Assembly (NCBI RefSeq): GCF_030409945.1
Contig: NZ_JAUFQV010000028.1
Coordinates: forward strand, 1-64,000
Direction: 5' to 3'
Source: Vibrio tapetis subsp. quintayensis
GTDB lineage: Bacteria; Pseudomonadota; Gammaproteobacteria; Enterobacterales; Vibrionaceae
DNA: 64,000 nt
Every line of letters begins with the position of its first letter. Positions within the stretch are counted from its first letter, which is position 1. Position numbers and translations under genes: made by a program. Positions 44,774 to 53,676 of the stretch are shown here, one piece after another. The notes under the pieces are model-generated. The model was not told the DNA's origin and ran no database searches. It worked only from the letters and a program-made list of their open reading frames with translations.

Positions 44774-45469
44774 ATGCACCAGATAGAGCCCATAGGGTTA
44801 ATAGAAAGTCCATACAAAGAAAAGTTTGCCGTACCACGCCAACCTCGGCTTGCTCCGAGTTCAACCGCCAGAGTTAAACTGCTTGGTGAAGCCAATTGCC
44901 CTGAATCCGTTCGTGGTATAGAGCAGTTCAGCCATGTTTGGTTATTATTTTTGTTTGATCAAAACCTGAATGCTGGCTGGAAACCAACGGTAAGACCACC
45001 TAGATTAGGCGGAAACGAACGTGTTGGAGTATTAGCATCTCGGGCAACCTTTCGGCCGAATGGCATTGGCATGTCTGCGGTTGAATTGCTTGGTGTGACC
45101 CAAGATGGTAATCAAACTTGGTTAGAGCTGGGCAGTGTGGATTTAGTACACGGCACGCCTGTCGTAGACATCAAGCCTTATATCCCATACTCAGACGCCA
45201 TTCCTAACGCCGCAGGCGGTTATGCCCAGCAAGAACCTGAAACGCTAGAGGTCACCTTTACTCCCATTGCACTGGCCAAAGTTCGGCAGCACGACAATGC
45301 CAGCCAAGTTGAAGCCGTGATCAAACAAGTGTTGAGCCAAGACCCTAGGCCCGCGTATAAAAAAAATAAGACGGATAACAAAGAATATGCGGTGAATTTG
45401 TTCGATCTGAACGTAAAGTTCACGGTTTCACCGGATTGCTTGTTAGTTACTGCAATTGAGCGCTTTTGA
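44774..45469 (+). CDS. trmO: tRNA-Thr (N6-methyl-t6A37) methyltransferase TrmO
   Basis: 231 residues from the ATG at 44774. TsaA/YaeB family: methylates t6A at position 37 of tRNA-Thr. Conserved segments IGLIESPYKEKFAVPRQPRL, WKPTVRPPRLGGNERVGV and SQDPRPAYKK match E. coli TrmO closely. Upstream of proS, as in other Vibrio and E. coli relatives. Shares its upstream region with rpmE2, so metal regulation might reach it. Confidence 0.93.
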   Translation: MHQIEPIGLIESPYKEKFAVPRQPRLAPSSTARVKLLGEANCPESVRGIEQFSHVWLLFLFDQNLNAGWKPTVRPPRLGGNERVGVLASRATFRPNGIGMSAVELLGVTQDGNQTWLELGSVDLVHGTPVVDIKPYIPYSDAIPNAAGGYAQQEPETLEVTFTPIALAKVRQHDNASQVEAVIKQVLSQDPRPAYKKNKTDNKEYAVNLFDLNVKFTVSPDCLLVTAIERF

Positions 45470-45570
45470 GATTACTCATAGGCTGATATTATGGTCGGCT
45501 ATATCGAATTTATTGTTGTAACCAATGGCAGTAAATTTTCTTTTATCAATGATGAAACGGATACCATAGA

Positions 45571-47286
45571 ATGCGTACCAGTAACTATCTTCTTGCCACT
45601 CTTAAAGAGACTCCAAACGACGCAGAAGTTATCAGCCACCAGCTGATGCTACGTGCGGGTATGATCCGTAAGCTAGCTTCAGGTCTATATACTTGGCTGC
45701 CTACTGGTCTGCGTGTACTGCGTAAAGTTGAGAACATCGTTCGTCAAGAAATCGACAATGCCGGTGCAGTTGAAACTTTGATGCCCGTGGTTCAGCCGTT
45801 TGAACTTTGGGAAGAAACAGGCCGCTCTGAGAAGATGGGTGCTGAGCTATTGCGCTTCAATGATCGTCATTCACGCCCGTTTGTTCTTAGCCCAACAGCG
45901 GAAGAAGTGATTACGAGCCTCGTTCGTAACGACGTTAATTCTTACAAGCAACTTCCTCTGAATCTTTACCAAATTCAAACTAAATTCCGTGATGAACGCC
46001 GCCCTCGCTTTGGTGTGATGCGTGCACGTGAATTCTCAATGATGGATGCGTACAGCTTTGATATTGATAAAGCGGGCCTAGAGAAATCTTACCAAATCAT
46101 GCACGATGCTTACTGTAAAGCATTCGACCGCATGGGCCTTGAATACCGTCCTGTACTGGCTGACTCTGGCGCAATCGGTGGCAGTGGTTCTCAAGAGTTC
46201 CACGTTCTAGCGGAAAGCGGCGAAGATCTCATTGCATTCTCATCTGAGTCTGACTATGCAGCGAACATCGAGAAAGCAGAAGCACTAGCTCCGGCTGAAG
46301 AAGTTGCAGTGCCAACTCAAGAAATGGAACTGGTTGATACGCCAAACGCAAAAACAATTGCTGAGCTTGTAGAACAACACGGTCTAGCAATCGAGAAGAC
46401 CGTTAAGACGCTATTCGTTAAAGCTTCTGATGAAGTGGATGCAGATATCATTGCTCTAATCATCCGTGGTGATCACGAGCTTAACGAAGTGAAAGCAGAA
46501 AACCTTCCACAGGTTGCTTCTCCACTAGAAATGGCTGATGAAGCTGCAATCCGTGCGCTTGTTGGTGCTGGTCCTGGTTCACTTGGACCTGTTGGCCTAG
46601 AGCTACCATTCATCGTTGACCGCTCTGTTGCTGTAATGAGCGACTTCGGCGCTGGCGCAAACGTAGACGGTAAGCACTACTTTGGCATCAACTGGGGTCG
46701 TGACGTAGAGCTTGCTCAAGTTGAAGACCTACGTAACGTTGTTGAAGGCGACCTAAGCCCATGTGGTCAAGGTACTATCCAACTGAAGCGTGGTATCGAA
46801 GTCGGTCACATCTTCCAGTTAGGTAATACTTACTCAAAAGCGATGAACTGTAACGTGCTTGGTCCTGATGGTAAGAGCGCAACTCTAGAAATGGGTTGTT
46901 ACGGTATCGGTGTGTCTCGTGTTGTTGCATCGGCTATCGAGCAAAACCACGATAAGTTCGGCATCATCTGGCCTGAAGCACTTGCTCCTTTCCAAGTGGC
47001 TATCGTCCCTATGAACATGCACAAATCTGAGCGTGTTAAAGAAGCGGCTGAAAAACTGTACGCAGAATTAACCGCAATGGGCATTGAAGTATTATTCGAT
47101 GACCGTAAAGAACGCCCTGGTGTTATGTTCAAAGATATCGAGCTTGTGGGTATTCCTCACACAGTTGTTATCGGTGATCGCAGCATTGATGAAGGCAACT
47201 TCGAATACAAAAACCGTCGTAACGGTGACAAAACGGCTGTCGCAATGGCCGACATCGTAGAGCACGTTAAAGCGCAAATGGCGTAG
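45571..47286 (+). CDS. proS: Prolyl-tRNA synthetase
   Basis: 571 residues, bacterial-type class II enzyme. Motif 2 region [26 protein letters not shown], insertion (editing) domain between about residues 225 and 400, motif 3 [18 protein letters not shown], and C-terminal anticodon-binding domain (about 470-571). Charges tRNA-Pro. Monocistronic or with trmO; strong terminator after it. Confidence 0.98.
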   Translation: MRTSNYLLATLKETPNDAEVISHQLMLRAGMIRKLASGLYTWLPTGLRVLRKVENIVRQEIDNAGAVETLMPVVQPFELWEETGRSEKMGAELLRFNDRHSRPFVLSPTAEEVITSLVRNDVNSYKQLPLNLYQIQTKFRDERRPRFGVMRAREFSMMDAYSFDIDKAGLEKSYQIMHDAYCKAFDRMGLEYRPVLADSGAIGGSGSQEFHVLAESGEDLIAFSSESDYAANIEKAEALAPAEEVAVPTQEMELVDTPNAKTIAELVEQHGLAIEKTVKTLFVKASDEVDADIIALIIRGDHELNEVKAENLPQVASPLEMADEAAIRALVGAGPGSLGPVGLELPFIVDRSVAVMSDFGAGANVDGKHYFGINWGRDVELAQVEDLRNVVEGDLSPCGQGTIQLKRGIEVGHIFQLGNTYSKAMNCNVLGPDGKSATLEMGCYGIGVSRVVASAIEQNHDKFGIIWPEALAPFQVAIVPMNMHKSERVKEAAEKLYAELTAMGIEVLFDDRKERPGVMFKDIELVGIPHTVVIGDRSIDEGNFEYKNRRNGDKTAVAMADIVEHVKAQMA

Positions 47287-47315
47287 ATAGAACGAATTCT
47301 AAATTCATCTCTCGC

Positions 47316-47345
47316 AAAAAAGCATCCTTATGGGTGCTTTTTTTA
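47316..47345 (+). terminator. Terminator after proS
   Basis: Stem AAAAAGCATCC/GGGTGCTTTTT (one G-T pair) with a four-base loop and T run. Confidence 0.88.
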
Positions 47346-47410
47346 TGCCATTAATCTTCAATTCATGTTCAACCTGTTAACGTCACTTAATCAACTTAAT
47401 GGAGGCGAAT

Positions 47411-48100
47411 ATGGATCTTAAAAGTTTACTCAATCAAGCACTCAACTCAGACCTAGTGAAACAAGGTGGTCAAACCCTTTCTCAGGGCGCTCAAAGCCTG
47501 GGACAAGGAGCACAAAAGCTTGGTCAGGATAAGAGTCAGCTTGCTACATTAGGTGCTGGAGCCGTTGGTGGTGGCTTGATTGGCTTATTAATGGGTTCTA
47601 AGAAAACACGAAAAATGGGTAAGAAAGTAGCCGGGATTGGTGGCGCTGCGGCTCTAGGAGCTCTCGCCTTTAAAGTCTACGGAGATTGGCAGAAAAAGCA
47701 GCCTGATCATTCCGTCGCAAGTACTCCTACCGATACAACACCACAGCTAACCGAAGATCAACACAGTACCCTGATACTAAAAGCCATGATTGCCGCAGCC
47801 AAAGCCGATGGTCATGTTGATGAGCAAGAGCAACAAAAAATCCAACAAGCGGTAGAAAGCATGGGCGCTGGTGAATTAGTTAATCAGTTAGTGACCAGTG
47901 AACTCAACAAACCACTCGACCCTAGCGAACTGGCACGAAATGCCGCAACGCCTGAGCAGGCCGCAGAAATCTATCTTGCATCACTGCTGGTAGCCGACGA
48001 ACAAAACTTCATGGAAAAAGCCTACCTAAAAGAGTTAGCGAGCCAGTTAGGGTTAGCTGACGATTTAGTTGCCCAGCTTGAACAGCAAGTGAAAGAGTAA
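47411..48100 (+). CDS. DUF533/TerB-family protein (YebE-like)
   Basis: 229 residues from the ATG at 47411, with GGAGG five bases upstream. N-terminal low-complexity region rich in Gln/Gly/Ser (repeats like LSQGAQSLGQGAQKLGQ), then a glycine-rich hydrophobic stretch (about residues 50-90) that could be membrane-associated. A TerB-like acidic helical domain (LKAMIAAAKADGHVDEQEQQKI) fills the C-terminal half. Resembles E. coli YebE. Function not established; envelope stress has been linked to this family. Confidence 0.85.
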   Translation: MDLKSLLNQALNSDLVKQGGQTLSQGAQSLGQGAQKLGQDKSQLATLGAGAVGGGLIGLLMGSKKTRKMGKKVAGIGGAAALGALAFKVYGDWQKKQPDHSVASTPTDTTPQLTEDQHSTLILKAMIAAAKADGHVDEQEQQKIQQAVESMGAGELVNQLVTSELNKPLDPSELARNAATPEQAAEIYLASLLVADEQNFMEKAYLKELASQLGLADDLVAQLEQQVKE

Positions 48101-48115
48101 GAGAGACAAAGCGTA

Positions 48116-48190
48116 AACAGCGAATACGGAAAAGAAGCTATAGCGCTGCGCTTCTAGCCTCTAGTAAGCGTAGCGAATTCTGTATTCTGC
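48116..48190. repeat. Degenerate palindromic linker
   Basis: Tract with GCGAATACGG, GAAGC...GCGCTTC, CTTCTAGCCTCTAG and GCGAATTCTGTATTCTGC, forming overlapping imperfect hairpins after the DUF533 gene. Same style as the tracts at 22.32, 28.90 and 59.43 kb. The rest of the gap up to yaeP is AT-rich; I see no clear promoter. Confidence 0.45.
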
Positions 48191-48338
48191 TCCCCCCCGT
48201 TCTCTCTCTAACTATTAATTTTTTGCCTACTTTCCCACCACTCTCTTCATCGACTTGTTCTAAAACAAACTCTACTTTTGAGTTTGCTCTTAACTCACGT
48301 TATATTGAGATCAGTTATCATTTAAATGGATAGATATT

Positions 48339-48542
48339 ATGAAAATTTACGACTGTTGCCCGTTAGTCCGTGAGCTGTATGCGCAGATTGGCAGTGGCGA
48401 TCAAGGTTATATCCCACAAGCGATCACCTGTGCTCTCAAAACGTTTAATGACATCGCGGCCGATGAATCATTGCCCAAAGAAACCCGTGAACGTGCTGCC
48501 TTTGCCGCCGCTAACCTTCTTATTTCAGACTTTGAGGATTAA
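48339..48542 (+). CDS. yaeP: YaeP family protein (UPF0253)
   Basis: 67 residues, one longer than E. coli YaeP. Conserved core [23 protein letters not shown] and [15 protein letters not shown]. Small cytoplasmic protein of unknown function. Two bases separate its stop from the DUF4250 start, forming a two-gene operon. Confidence 0.88.
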   Translation: MKIYDCCPLVRELYAQIGSGDQGYIPQAITCALKTFNDIAADESLPKETRERAAFAAANLLISDFED

Positions 48543-48544
48543 GC

Positions 48545-48736
48545 ATGGATTTGGCTAATTTTGGATCCATGGATACTGTGATGCTGATGAGTATTGTCAA
48601 CATGAAGCTTAGAGATGAATTTGGTGGCGATTTAGACAAACTAGTCCGTTTCTTTGACATTGGTAAGGCTGAACTAGAAGCCAAATTAGCCCAAGCTGGA
48701 TTCGAATTCCTCCCAGAGGTTGGACAATTTCGTTAA
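48545..48736 (+). CDS. DUF4250 family small protein
   Basis: 63 residues. Characteristic DUF4250 sequence DTVMLMSIVNMKLRDEFGGDLDKLVRFF, ending in AGFEFLPEVGQFR. Helical, with a possible small helix-turn-helix look, but no proven function. Second gene of the yaeP unit. Confidence 0.85.
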   Translation: MDLANFGSMDTVMLMSIVNMKLRDEFGGDLDKLVRFFDIGKAELEAKLAQAGFEFLPEVGQFR

Positions 48737-48787
48737 TTTGTAAAATATCGGCCACATTTCTCGCTAACTAGCGGATTAAATAGAAAA

Positions 48788-48835
48788 ACCCGTCTAAACT
48801 TACTAAGTAATCTATTAGTAAGAATGTAGGCGGGT
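48788..48835 (+). promoter_or_regulatory. Hairpin covering the ribosome-binding region of the diguanylate cyclase gene
   Basis: Outer stem 48788-48796/48827-48835 (nine pairs, one G-U) and inner stem CTTACTAA (48799-48806)/TTAGTAAG (48815-48822), with an 8-base loop. The 3' arm holds AGGCGGG and ends on the base before the ATG. Read on the minus strand, the same hairpin is followed by TTTTTC, so it could also act as a terminator for an antisense transcript. Confidence 0.6.
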
Positions 48836-50731
48836 ATGGCAACAAAGCAATTCAAAAAGCGTACGCTTCCCACTATCCAGCACATGATTAAGCGGTCTTT
48901 TCTAAAGACGGCTATCCTTCCCCTTATCTGTATAGAAATCACGTTCTTATTGATCTACTGGCTTACGATTTCTTTAAGTAACGAACAATCGGTAAAAGTA
49001 GCCAAAGATTTTGCCTATCAGGACCTACTGCTGCACACCAAAAAAGCCGCTTTGACGGTTAGCCATAGCCTAAATAGCGTATCAATGCTCACTAATATCT
49101 ATGCAGATCAAGTCAGCCGAATCATCAATGATCACGAAACCCCTTTACCACCAGAGGCCGATAATCTGCATTTTACGCCGTCAGGAATGTATGTCTCACA
49201 CAAAGACGTTGGCGGAGCCGCGGTTTATTACAGCGGAATACACCCAATAGGCCAAACAGAAAAAGATAAAGTTACGAGAACCTCAGCTTTAGATCCGCTA
49301 ATGAAATCCATTCACCAATCTAATTCGCTCATCTCGCAAATCTATTTTAATACTTACGATTCTTACAATCGCATTTATCCCTACTTCGATCCGGAATCAA
49401 CCTACAAAACAAAAATGGATCTTCCACGCTACAACTTTTACTACGAAGCCAATCAACTGAATAATCCGACTCGCTCTACTGTCTGGACTGACGCTTACCT
49501 TGATCCTGCGGGCTCTGGCTGGATGATATCTTCCATCGCACCGGTATATTCCACCCAAAGCATAGATCACTTGGAAGCCGTCGTCGGTTTAGACATTACT
49601 CTTAGCAAACTGATCAACGAGGTTCTCAACCTCAATATTGGTTGGGGCGGATACGCTATGGTACTTAGTCCTCAAGGCCGAATCATTGCCATGTCCACCC
49701 AAGCAGAACAAGACTTGGAGCTAAAGGAACTTCTGAAGCACGACTACCGAAAAGCAATTCTGAAAGACAACTTTAAGCCAGAAACATTTGATTTGTCTCA
49801 GAGAGCAGAAACGAAAAACCTCACTTCCCAAATACAAGCGTCCGACAACGGTGTGACAGAAGTGATGTTACAAGCAAGCAAAATTGTTAGCTGGGCAACA
49901 CTTCCGGAAACGAATTGGAATCTGGTTTACTGGATACCAGCAGAGCAAATTGAGCGCGGTTACTCCCAAATCAAAAGCGAACTAACGCAAATAGGCTGGT
50001 TGATGGTTGCCGGGTTGTTTTTCTTCTACCTGTTGTTTTACTTTTATATTAAATACCAATCAAACCTTGTTGCTCGCGGGGCAATCCACCAGTTAAACGC
50101 CTTAAGTGGGTTAATAGAAAGCATTGGCCGTGGCCATTACTGGCAAGCCAAACCTAAGGTTCACTACCAAGAGTTAGATTCGTTAGCGACGCTCACTATT
50201 CGTATGGGGCAGCGCTTAGGTGATGCTTATAATGCGGTCGCAAAAGCGGAATACCATGCCGGCCACGACAAGCTCACCACCCTGCCCAATCGATATTTGA
50301 TGGAAGAGCATCTTCAGCACTCGATTGATCTGGCAGAACGAGAAGATCAACAGCTTGCGGTGCTGTTTTTCGATCTCAATAAATTCAAACAGATTAACGA
50401 TACATTAGGTCATACCGTGGGGGATGTGGTACTCAAAACCGTTGCCACGCGGATTACCAGTAAACTCCGACACTCAGATGTTGTTGCTCGTTACGGTGGC
50501 GATGAGTTTGTTGCTGTGATTAATAATGTTAAAAATACTGAAACGGTCGAAGCACTGATTGAAAGCCTCAAGCATGTGATCAGCATTCCAATAGAATACA
50601 GCGAGGGCACCTGCCAAATATCATCCGCGATTGGTTATGCTATTTATCCTCAAGATGGTCAAAATAGCCAACAACTGATCATTCATGCAGATACTCAAAT
50701 GTATAAACAAAAACCCACTAACCATGGTTAG
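48836..50731 (+). CDS. Membrane diguanylate cyclase with periplasmic dCache-type sensor
   Basis: 631 residues. First transmembrane helix at about residues 24-48, a large periplasmic sensor (about 50-385) of double-Cache type with a Y-rich ligand region (YNFYYEANQLNNP, WTDAYLDPAGSGWMISSIAPV), second helix (about 388-408), a linker, and a C-terminal GGDEF domain. The active site is intact (RYGGDEF), preceded by the product-inhibition I-site RHSD five residues before it. It should make cyclic di-GMP in response to an extracellular small molecule, often an amino acid for this sensor fold. A start at Met17 (48884) is possible. The terminator overlaps its last codons. Confidence 0.9.
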   Translation: MATKQFKKRTLPTIQHMIKRSFLKTAILPLICIEITFLLIYWLTISLSNEQSVKVAKDFAYQDLLLHTKKAALTVSHSLNSVSMLTNIYADQVSRIINDHETPLPPEADNLHFTPSGMYVSHKDVGGAAVYYSGIHPIGQTEKDKVTRTSALDPLMKSIHQSNSLISQIYFNTYDSYNRIYPYFDPESTYKTKMDLPRYNFYYEANQLNNPTRSTVWTDAYLDPAGSGWMISSIAPVYSTQSIDHLEAVVGLDITLSKLINEVLNLNIGWGGYAMVLSPQGRIIAMSTQAEQDLELKELLKHDYRKAILKDNFKPETFDLSQRAETKNLTSQIQASDNGVTEVMLQASKIVSWATLPETNWNLVYWIPAEQIERGYSQIKSELTQIGWLMVAGLFFFYLLFYFYIKYQSNLVARGAIHQLNALSGLIESIGRGHYWQAKPKVHYQELDSLATLTIRMGQRLGDAYNAVAKAEYHAGHDKLTTLPNRYLMEEHLQHSIDLAEREDQQLAVLFFDLNKFKQINDTLGHTVGDVVLKTVATRITSKLRHSDVVARYGGDEFVAVINNVKNTETVEALIESLKHVISIPIEYSEGTCQISSAIGYAIYPQDGQNSQQLIIHADTQMYKQKPTNHG

Positions 50732-50738
50732 CGGGTTT
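50711..50738. terminator. Terminator overlapping the end of the diguanylate cyclase gene
   Basis: Stem AAACCCACTAACC/GGTTAGCGGGTTT with one mismatch. The stop codon of the plus-strand gene lies inside it. On the minus strand a T-rich tract follows, so it also ends the NSS transporter transcript. Confidence 0.78.
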
Positions 50739-50766
50739 AAAGGTAATTCAGAGGCACAAAGCGGAA

Positions 50767-52113
50767 CTAGAAAGAAGCCCAGATCACCGTTGCGACTAAT
50801 ATCGGGCAGACGAACTTAACATACAAAGGCCATACTTTACCAAACAGGCCCATTTGGAAATCAGGATAACCTTGCTCAAGTTCTTTAATCTTGCTGTTTC
50901 GGTTCCAAACCCAGCCACCAAAGAGACAGAACATAAGCGCAGCGGTTGGTTGTAGATACTGGGTTGCAATCATAGCAACGAGGCCAAACAGGTCACCGAA
51001 GTTGAATACAATCACAACACTAAATAGTGCGATTAAGCTGCCCAACACCCAACTGGTTGGCGTACGCTTGGTTTCAAATCGTTCACTGACCAAAGCAACC
51101 GGGCATTCCAACATAGAGATAGAGGATGTCAGTGCGGCAATCGTTAACAATAAGAAGAACACGACAGAAAATATCAGCCCTAACACGCCAAGGCTATCAA
51201 ACATCAAAGGAAGCACCGTAAACACGAGCGTGTCTGAACTTAACAGCGAGCCATCTTGAGCGTAAATCTCAACGCCTTTTTGCATCGCAACAAACATTGC
51301 TGGCATAACCACAAGACCGGCTACAAACGCGACAGCACTATCAACTAAGGTGACGCTCATTGCCATCTTAGGCAGGTTTTCTTTTTTACTCAGGTACGAG
51401 CCGTAAATCAGCATCGAACAACCACCTATGGTCAGAGAAAAGAACCCCTGGCCCATAGCGGCTAATATCAGCTTACGATTCCAGATTTTATCGAAGTCTG
51501 GAATGAGGTAATGTTTAAGCCCTTCAACAGCGCCGTCTTGCATCATGATGTAAACAAATAACACAGCAAACAGTACAAACAAGGCTGGCATTAAGCGAGT
51601 TGACCATTTCTCGATACCTTGTTTCACGCCGCCTTGCACGATCAAAATCGTCAGCACGTAGAAAGTTAAGGTACCAAATAGGTTTCGCTCTACACTAAAT
51701 CCTTTAAACCAAGCGGTTGCGTCCACCATGCCGAGTAATTCAGTTACTGCACCAAGCAAGAAGCAGATTAACCAACCGCCTACAATGCTGTAGAAAGCGA
51801 GTACCGCACTTGGCACACTTAGGCCAACCCAACCAATAAGGCTACCAACACGCTTGCCAGTGGAGTTTGAAGTCAAGGAGCGCATGCTATCAACTGGGTT
51901 TGCTTGACCGTGTCGGCCAATCGCCATCTCGACCACCAGCATTGGGTAAGCAACCACCAAGATCATCACCAGGTAGACCATCAAAAAGGCGCCGCCACCA
52001 TTACTCGCAGCTTGAGTAGGGAAGCCCCAAATATTACCCAGACCAACCGCAGCCCCTGCCGCCGCCAGAATAAAACCTAATCTTGAACCAAAACTTTCGC
52101 GTGTGTTTGCCAT
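50767..52113 (-). CDS. Sodium-dependent amino-acid transporter, NSS/SNF family
   Basis: 448 residues, about eleven to twelve transmembrane helices. N-terminal NSS signature GFILAAAGAAVGLGNIWGFPTQAASNGGGAF, in which the sodium and substrate sites sit around the unwound helix 1. Family members import single amino acids such as tryptophan, tyrosine or leucine with Na+. A near-perfect TrpR operator lies 17-36 bases before the ATG, so I infer an aromatic substrate, most likely tryptophan. Ends in a shared terminator. Confidence 0.9.
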   Translation of the reverse strand: MANTRESFGSRLGFILAAAGAAVGLGNIWGFPTQAASNGGGAFLMVYLVMILVVAYPMLVVEMAIGRHGQANPVDSMRSLTSNSTGKRVGSLIGWVGLSVPSAVLAFYSIVGGWLICFLLGAVTELLGMVDATAWFKGFSVERNLFGTLTFYVLTILIVQGGVKQGIEKWSTRLMPALFVLFAVLFVYIMMQDGAVEGLKHYLIPDFDKIWNRKLILAAMGQGFFSLTIGGCSMLIYGSYLSKKENLPKMAMSVTLVDSAVAFVAGLVVMPAMFVAMQKGVEIYAQDGSLLSSDTLVFTVLPLMFDSLGVLGLIFSVVFFLLLTIAALTSSISMLECPVALVSERFETKRTPTSWVLGSLIALFSVVIVFNFGDLFGLVAMIATQYLQPTAALMFCLFGGWVWNRNSKIKELEQGYPDFQMGLFGKVWPLYVKFVCPILVATVIWASF

Positions 52114-52129
52114 TGTAAATATGCTTTCA

Positions 52130-52149
52130 TGAACTAGTTGACTGGTACA
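52130..52149 (-). promoter_or_regulatory. TrpR-type operator upstream of the NSS transporter
   Basis: GAACTAGTTGACTGGTAC (52131-52148) differs at two of 18 positions from the E. coli trp operator sequence that I remember (GAACTAGTTAACTAGTAC). Approximate dyad around ACTAGTT/ACTGGT. Placed in the leader or core promoter of the transporter gene. Confidence 0.78.
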
Positions 52150-52280
52150 CTAACAAAAAATACTGTTAAGGCAAGTAAAGGACGTGAGATCCACTATGAT
52201 TTTGCTTTAATATTTATAGGAACGAGTGTAAATATGTCTATACACAGCCATACGTTCCAATTTAAAAGCCTGGATTTGGC

Positions 52281-52308
52281 AAAAAAAGAGGCCACTTTAC
52301 GTGGCCTC
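52281..52308 (-). terminator. Terminator of the YggN-like gene
   Basis: On the minus strand, stem GAGGCCAC/GTGGCCTC with a five-base loop followed by TTTTTTT. Confidence 0.88.
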
Positions 52309-52333
52309 ATCGTTACAGCACCGTTATTGCAGT

Positions 52334-53080
52334 TTAAATCGTAAATACTCGATAGTTTTTAAGCTCAGGTATTTTTTCATGCAGTGCTTTTTCTTCTTCC
52401 GCTACTGCTTCAAGCTCGTCGCAATACTGCTCAGCATCTTGTTTTATGTCTTCAGAGCGTCCTTTGACTTTTGCTTCAAGTTGATTTTTCAACTCGGTCA
52501 TTTTGTCTTTCAGCTCCGTTAGGTTAATGCCACCTTCCGTTTTCATTTTTTCAGATAGAGCAGTAAAAGCACTGGAGAAAAATTCAGAATCAAAGGTTTC
52601 ACGCATCTGATCAAATTCACTGCGCCAATTATTCCAAGCATCGCTAAATGCCTCTTCTTTTAATACAAAGCTACCGTCTTGGGTATAGCGAGCTTCTATG
52701 TCGGCATAGAATTTATCAATGGCCACTTTCACGTTGTCGAACGCTTCGCTGTTGTCAAAACTGCTGCTGACATCATCAACAATCTCTTTCGCTAACTCAA
52801 CACCACTGTTGGCAATGGTTTTTGCCTTGGGCACGTACTTATTCATCTTTTCACGGTAAGCTTGCGCGGCTTGTTGCTGCATCTGATCAAGATCCAACGC
52901 TTCACCATTGATGAATACATTGTTGTCTTTATCAATGAGCACTTTAGGTTGGCCCTGCTGGTAAACTTCAACCTGCGCACCGTCTAAGTGAACCTCATTG
53001 CCGACATCTATTTTGCACTGACCGGCAAGCACACCTTGGCTTGATAGCAGTAGCCCCAAGGCTAACCATGATCTTTTCAT
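52334..53080 (-). CDS. YggN-like exported protein (DUF2884)
   Basis: 248 residues. Signal peptide cleaved near VLAGQ (about residue 20). The mature protein begins with a small beta region (CKIDVGNEVHLDGAQVEVYQ, ending INGEALDL), followed by long charged helices and a cysteine near the C-terminus (EQYCDELEAVAEEE). Matches the DUF2884/YggN pattern. Periplasmic, function unknown. Confidence 0.82.
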   Translation of the reverse strand: MKRSWLALGLLLSSQGVLAGQCKIDVGNEVHLDGAQVEVYQQGQPKVLIDKDNNVFINGEALDLDQMQQQAAQAYREKMNKYVPKAKTIANSGVELAKEIVDDVSSSFDNSEAFDNVKVAIDKFYADIEARYTQDGSFVLKEEAFSDAWNNWRSEFDQMRETFDSEFFSSAFTALSEKMKTEGGINLTELKDKMTELKNQLEAKVKGRSEDIKQDAEQYCDELEAVAEEEKALHEKIPELKNYRVFTI

Positions 53081-53119
53081 CTTAATACTCTCTTATTTGT
53101 TCTTTCTCGATGTCAAAAA

Positions 53120-53608
53120 TTACAACACCTGAGTCACTTCATAGTAGTGGATTTTATTACCTATTTTAACGTCCACTTCATCGTGCAAAAATTTACCCAT
53201 CAACGCTTTTCCTAGTGGTGCTTGTGGTGTCACTACAGCAACTGAAACTTGTTCATTGAGCAACTTTACACTCAAACCTCCGCCGCATGGGCCAACAAAA
53301 AACCAGCTCAACTTATCATCTTCATCGACAACTTCCACCAGCGCGCTGACAGTAATAGGCGTATCTATCGTAAATTCTCTTAATACCAGCTCCCGGTATT
53401 GACGAATATTCTCTTCACACTCTTGTACCCGTTGTGCTTGGCCATGAGCAAGATACGCAGCTTCTAGCGCCAGCGTGTCATATTTATTGTCAGGAATGGT
53501 TTCTTCGTTGGTTGCTGATTCAATAGCAGATTGGGTGGCAGCCAAAGAAACCTGATGCACCTTATGCAACTCAGTCAGTATTAGTTGGCATAGCTCGGAT
53601 TTATCCAC
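53120..53608 (-). CDS. GreA/GreB-like C-terminal domain protein
   Basis: 162 residues from a GTG at 53608 (AAGAGAGAG upstream). A longer frame to 53686 would overlap the divergent helicase start and is unlikely. The N-terminal half is a helical coiled coil; the C-terminal half has the FKBP-like GreA/GreB fold (SWFFVGPCGGGLSVKLL, VVTPQAPLGKALMGKFLHDEVDV). The acidic tip that GreA uses to stimulate RNA cleavage is not clearly conserved, so it may bind RNA polymerase without acting as a cleavage factor, like Rnk. Divergent from a RecQ-family helicase. Confidence 0.78.
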   Translation of the reverse strand: MDKSELCQLILTELHKVHQVSLAATQSAIESATNEETIPDNKYDTLALEAAYLAHGQAQRVQECEENIRQYRELVLREFTIDTPITVSALVEVVDEDDKLSWFFVGPCGGGLSVKLLNEQVSVAVVTPQAPLGKALMGKFLHDEVDVKIGNKIHYYEVTQVL

Positions 53609-53676
53609 TAAATGCTCTCTCTTAATTTCACTTACGGGTAGAATACACTGAATCAGCGAAATATGGGAAAGAAGCA

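Noticed and set aside
48733..48942. 69-codon minus-strand frame over the diguanylate cyclase start
   Set aside because: It is a by-product of the palindromic hairpin and the antisense of the conserved coding start.
52138..52344. 68-codon plus-strand frame between the NSS transporter and the YggN-like gene
   Set aside because: It runs through the TrpR-like operator and a strong minus-strand terminator hairpin; codon pattern not protein-like.
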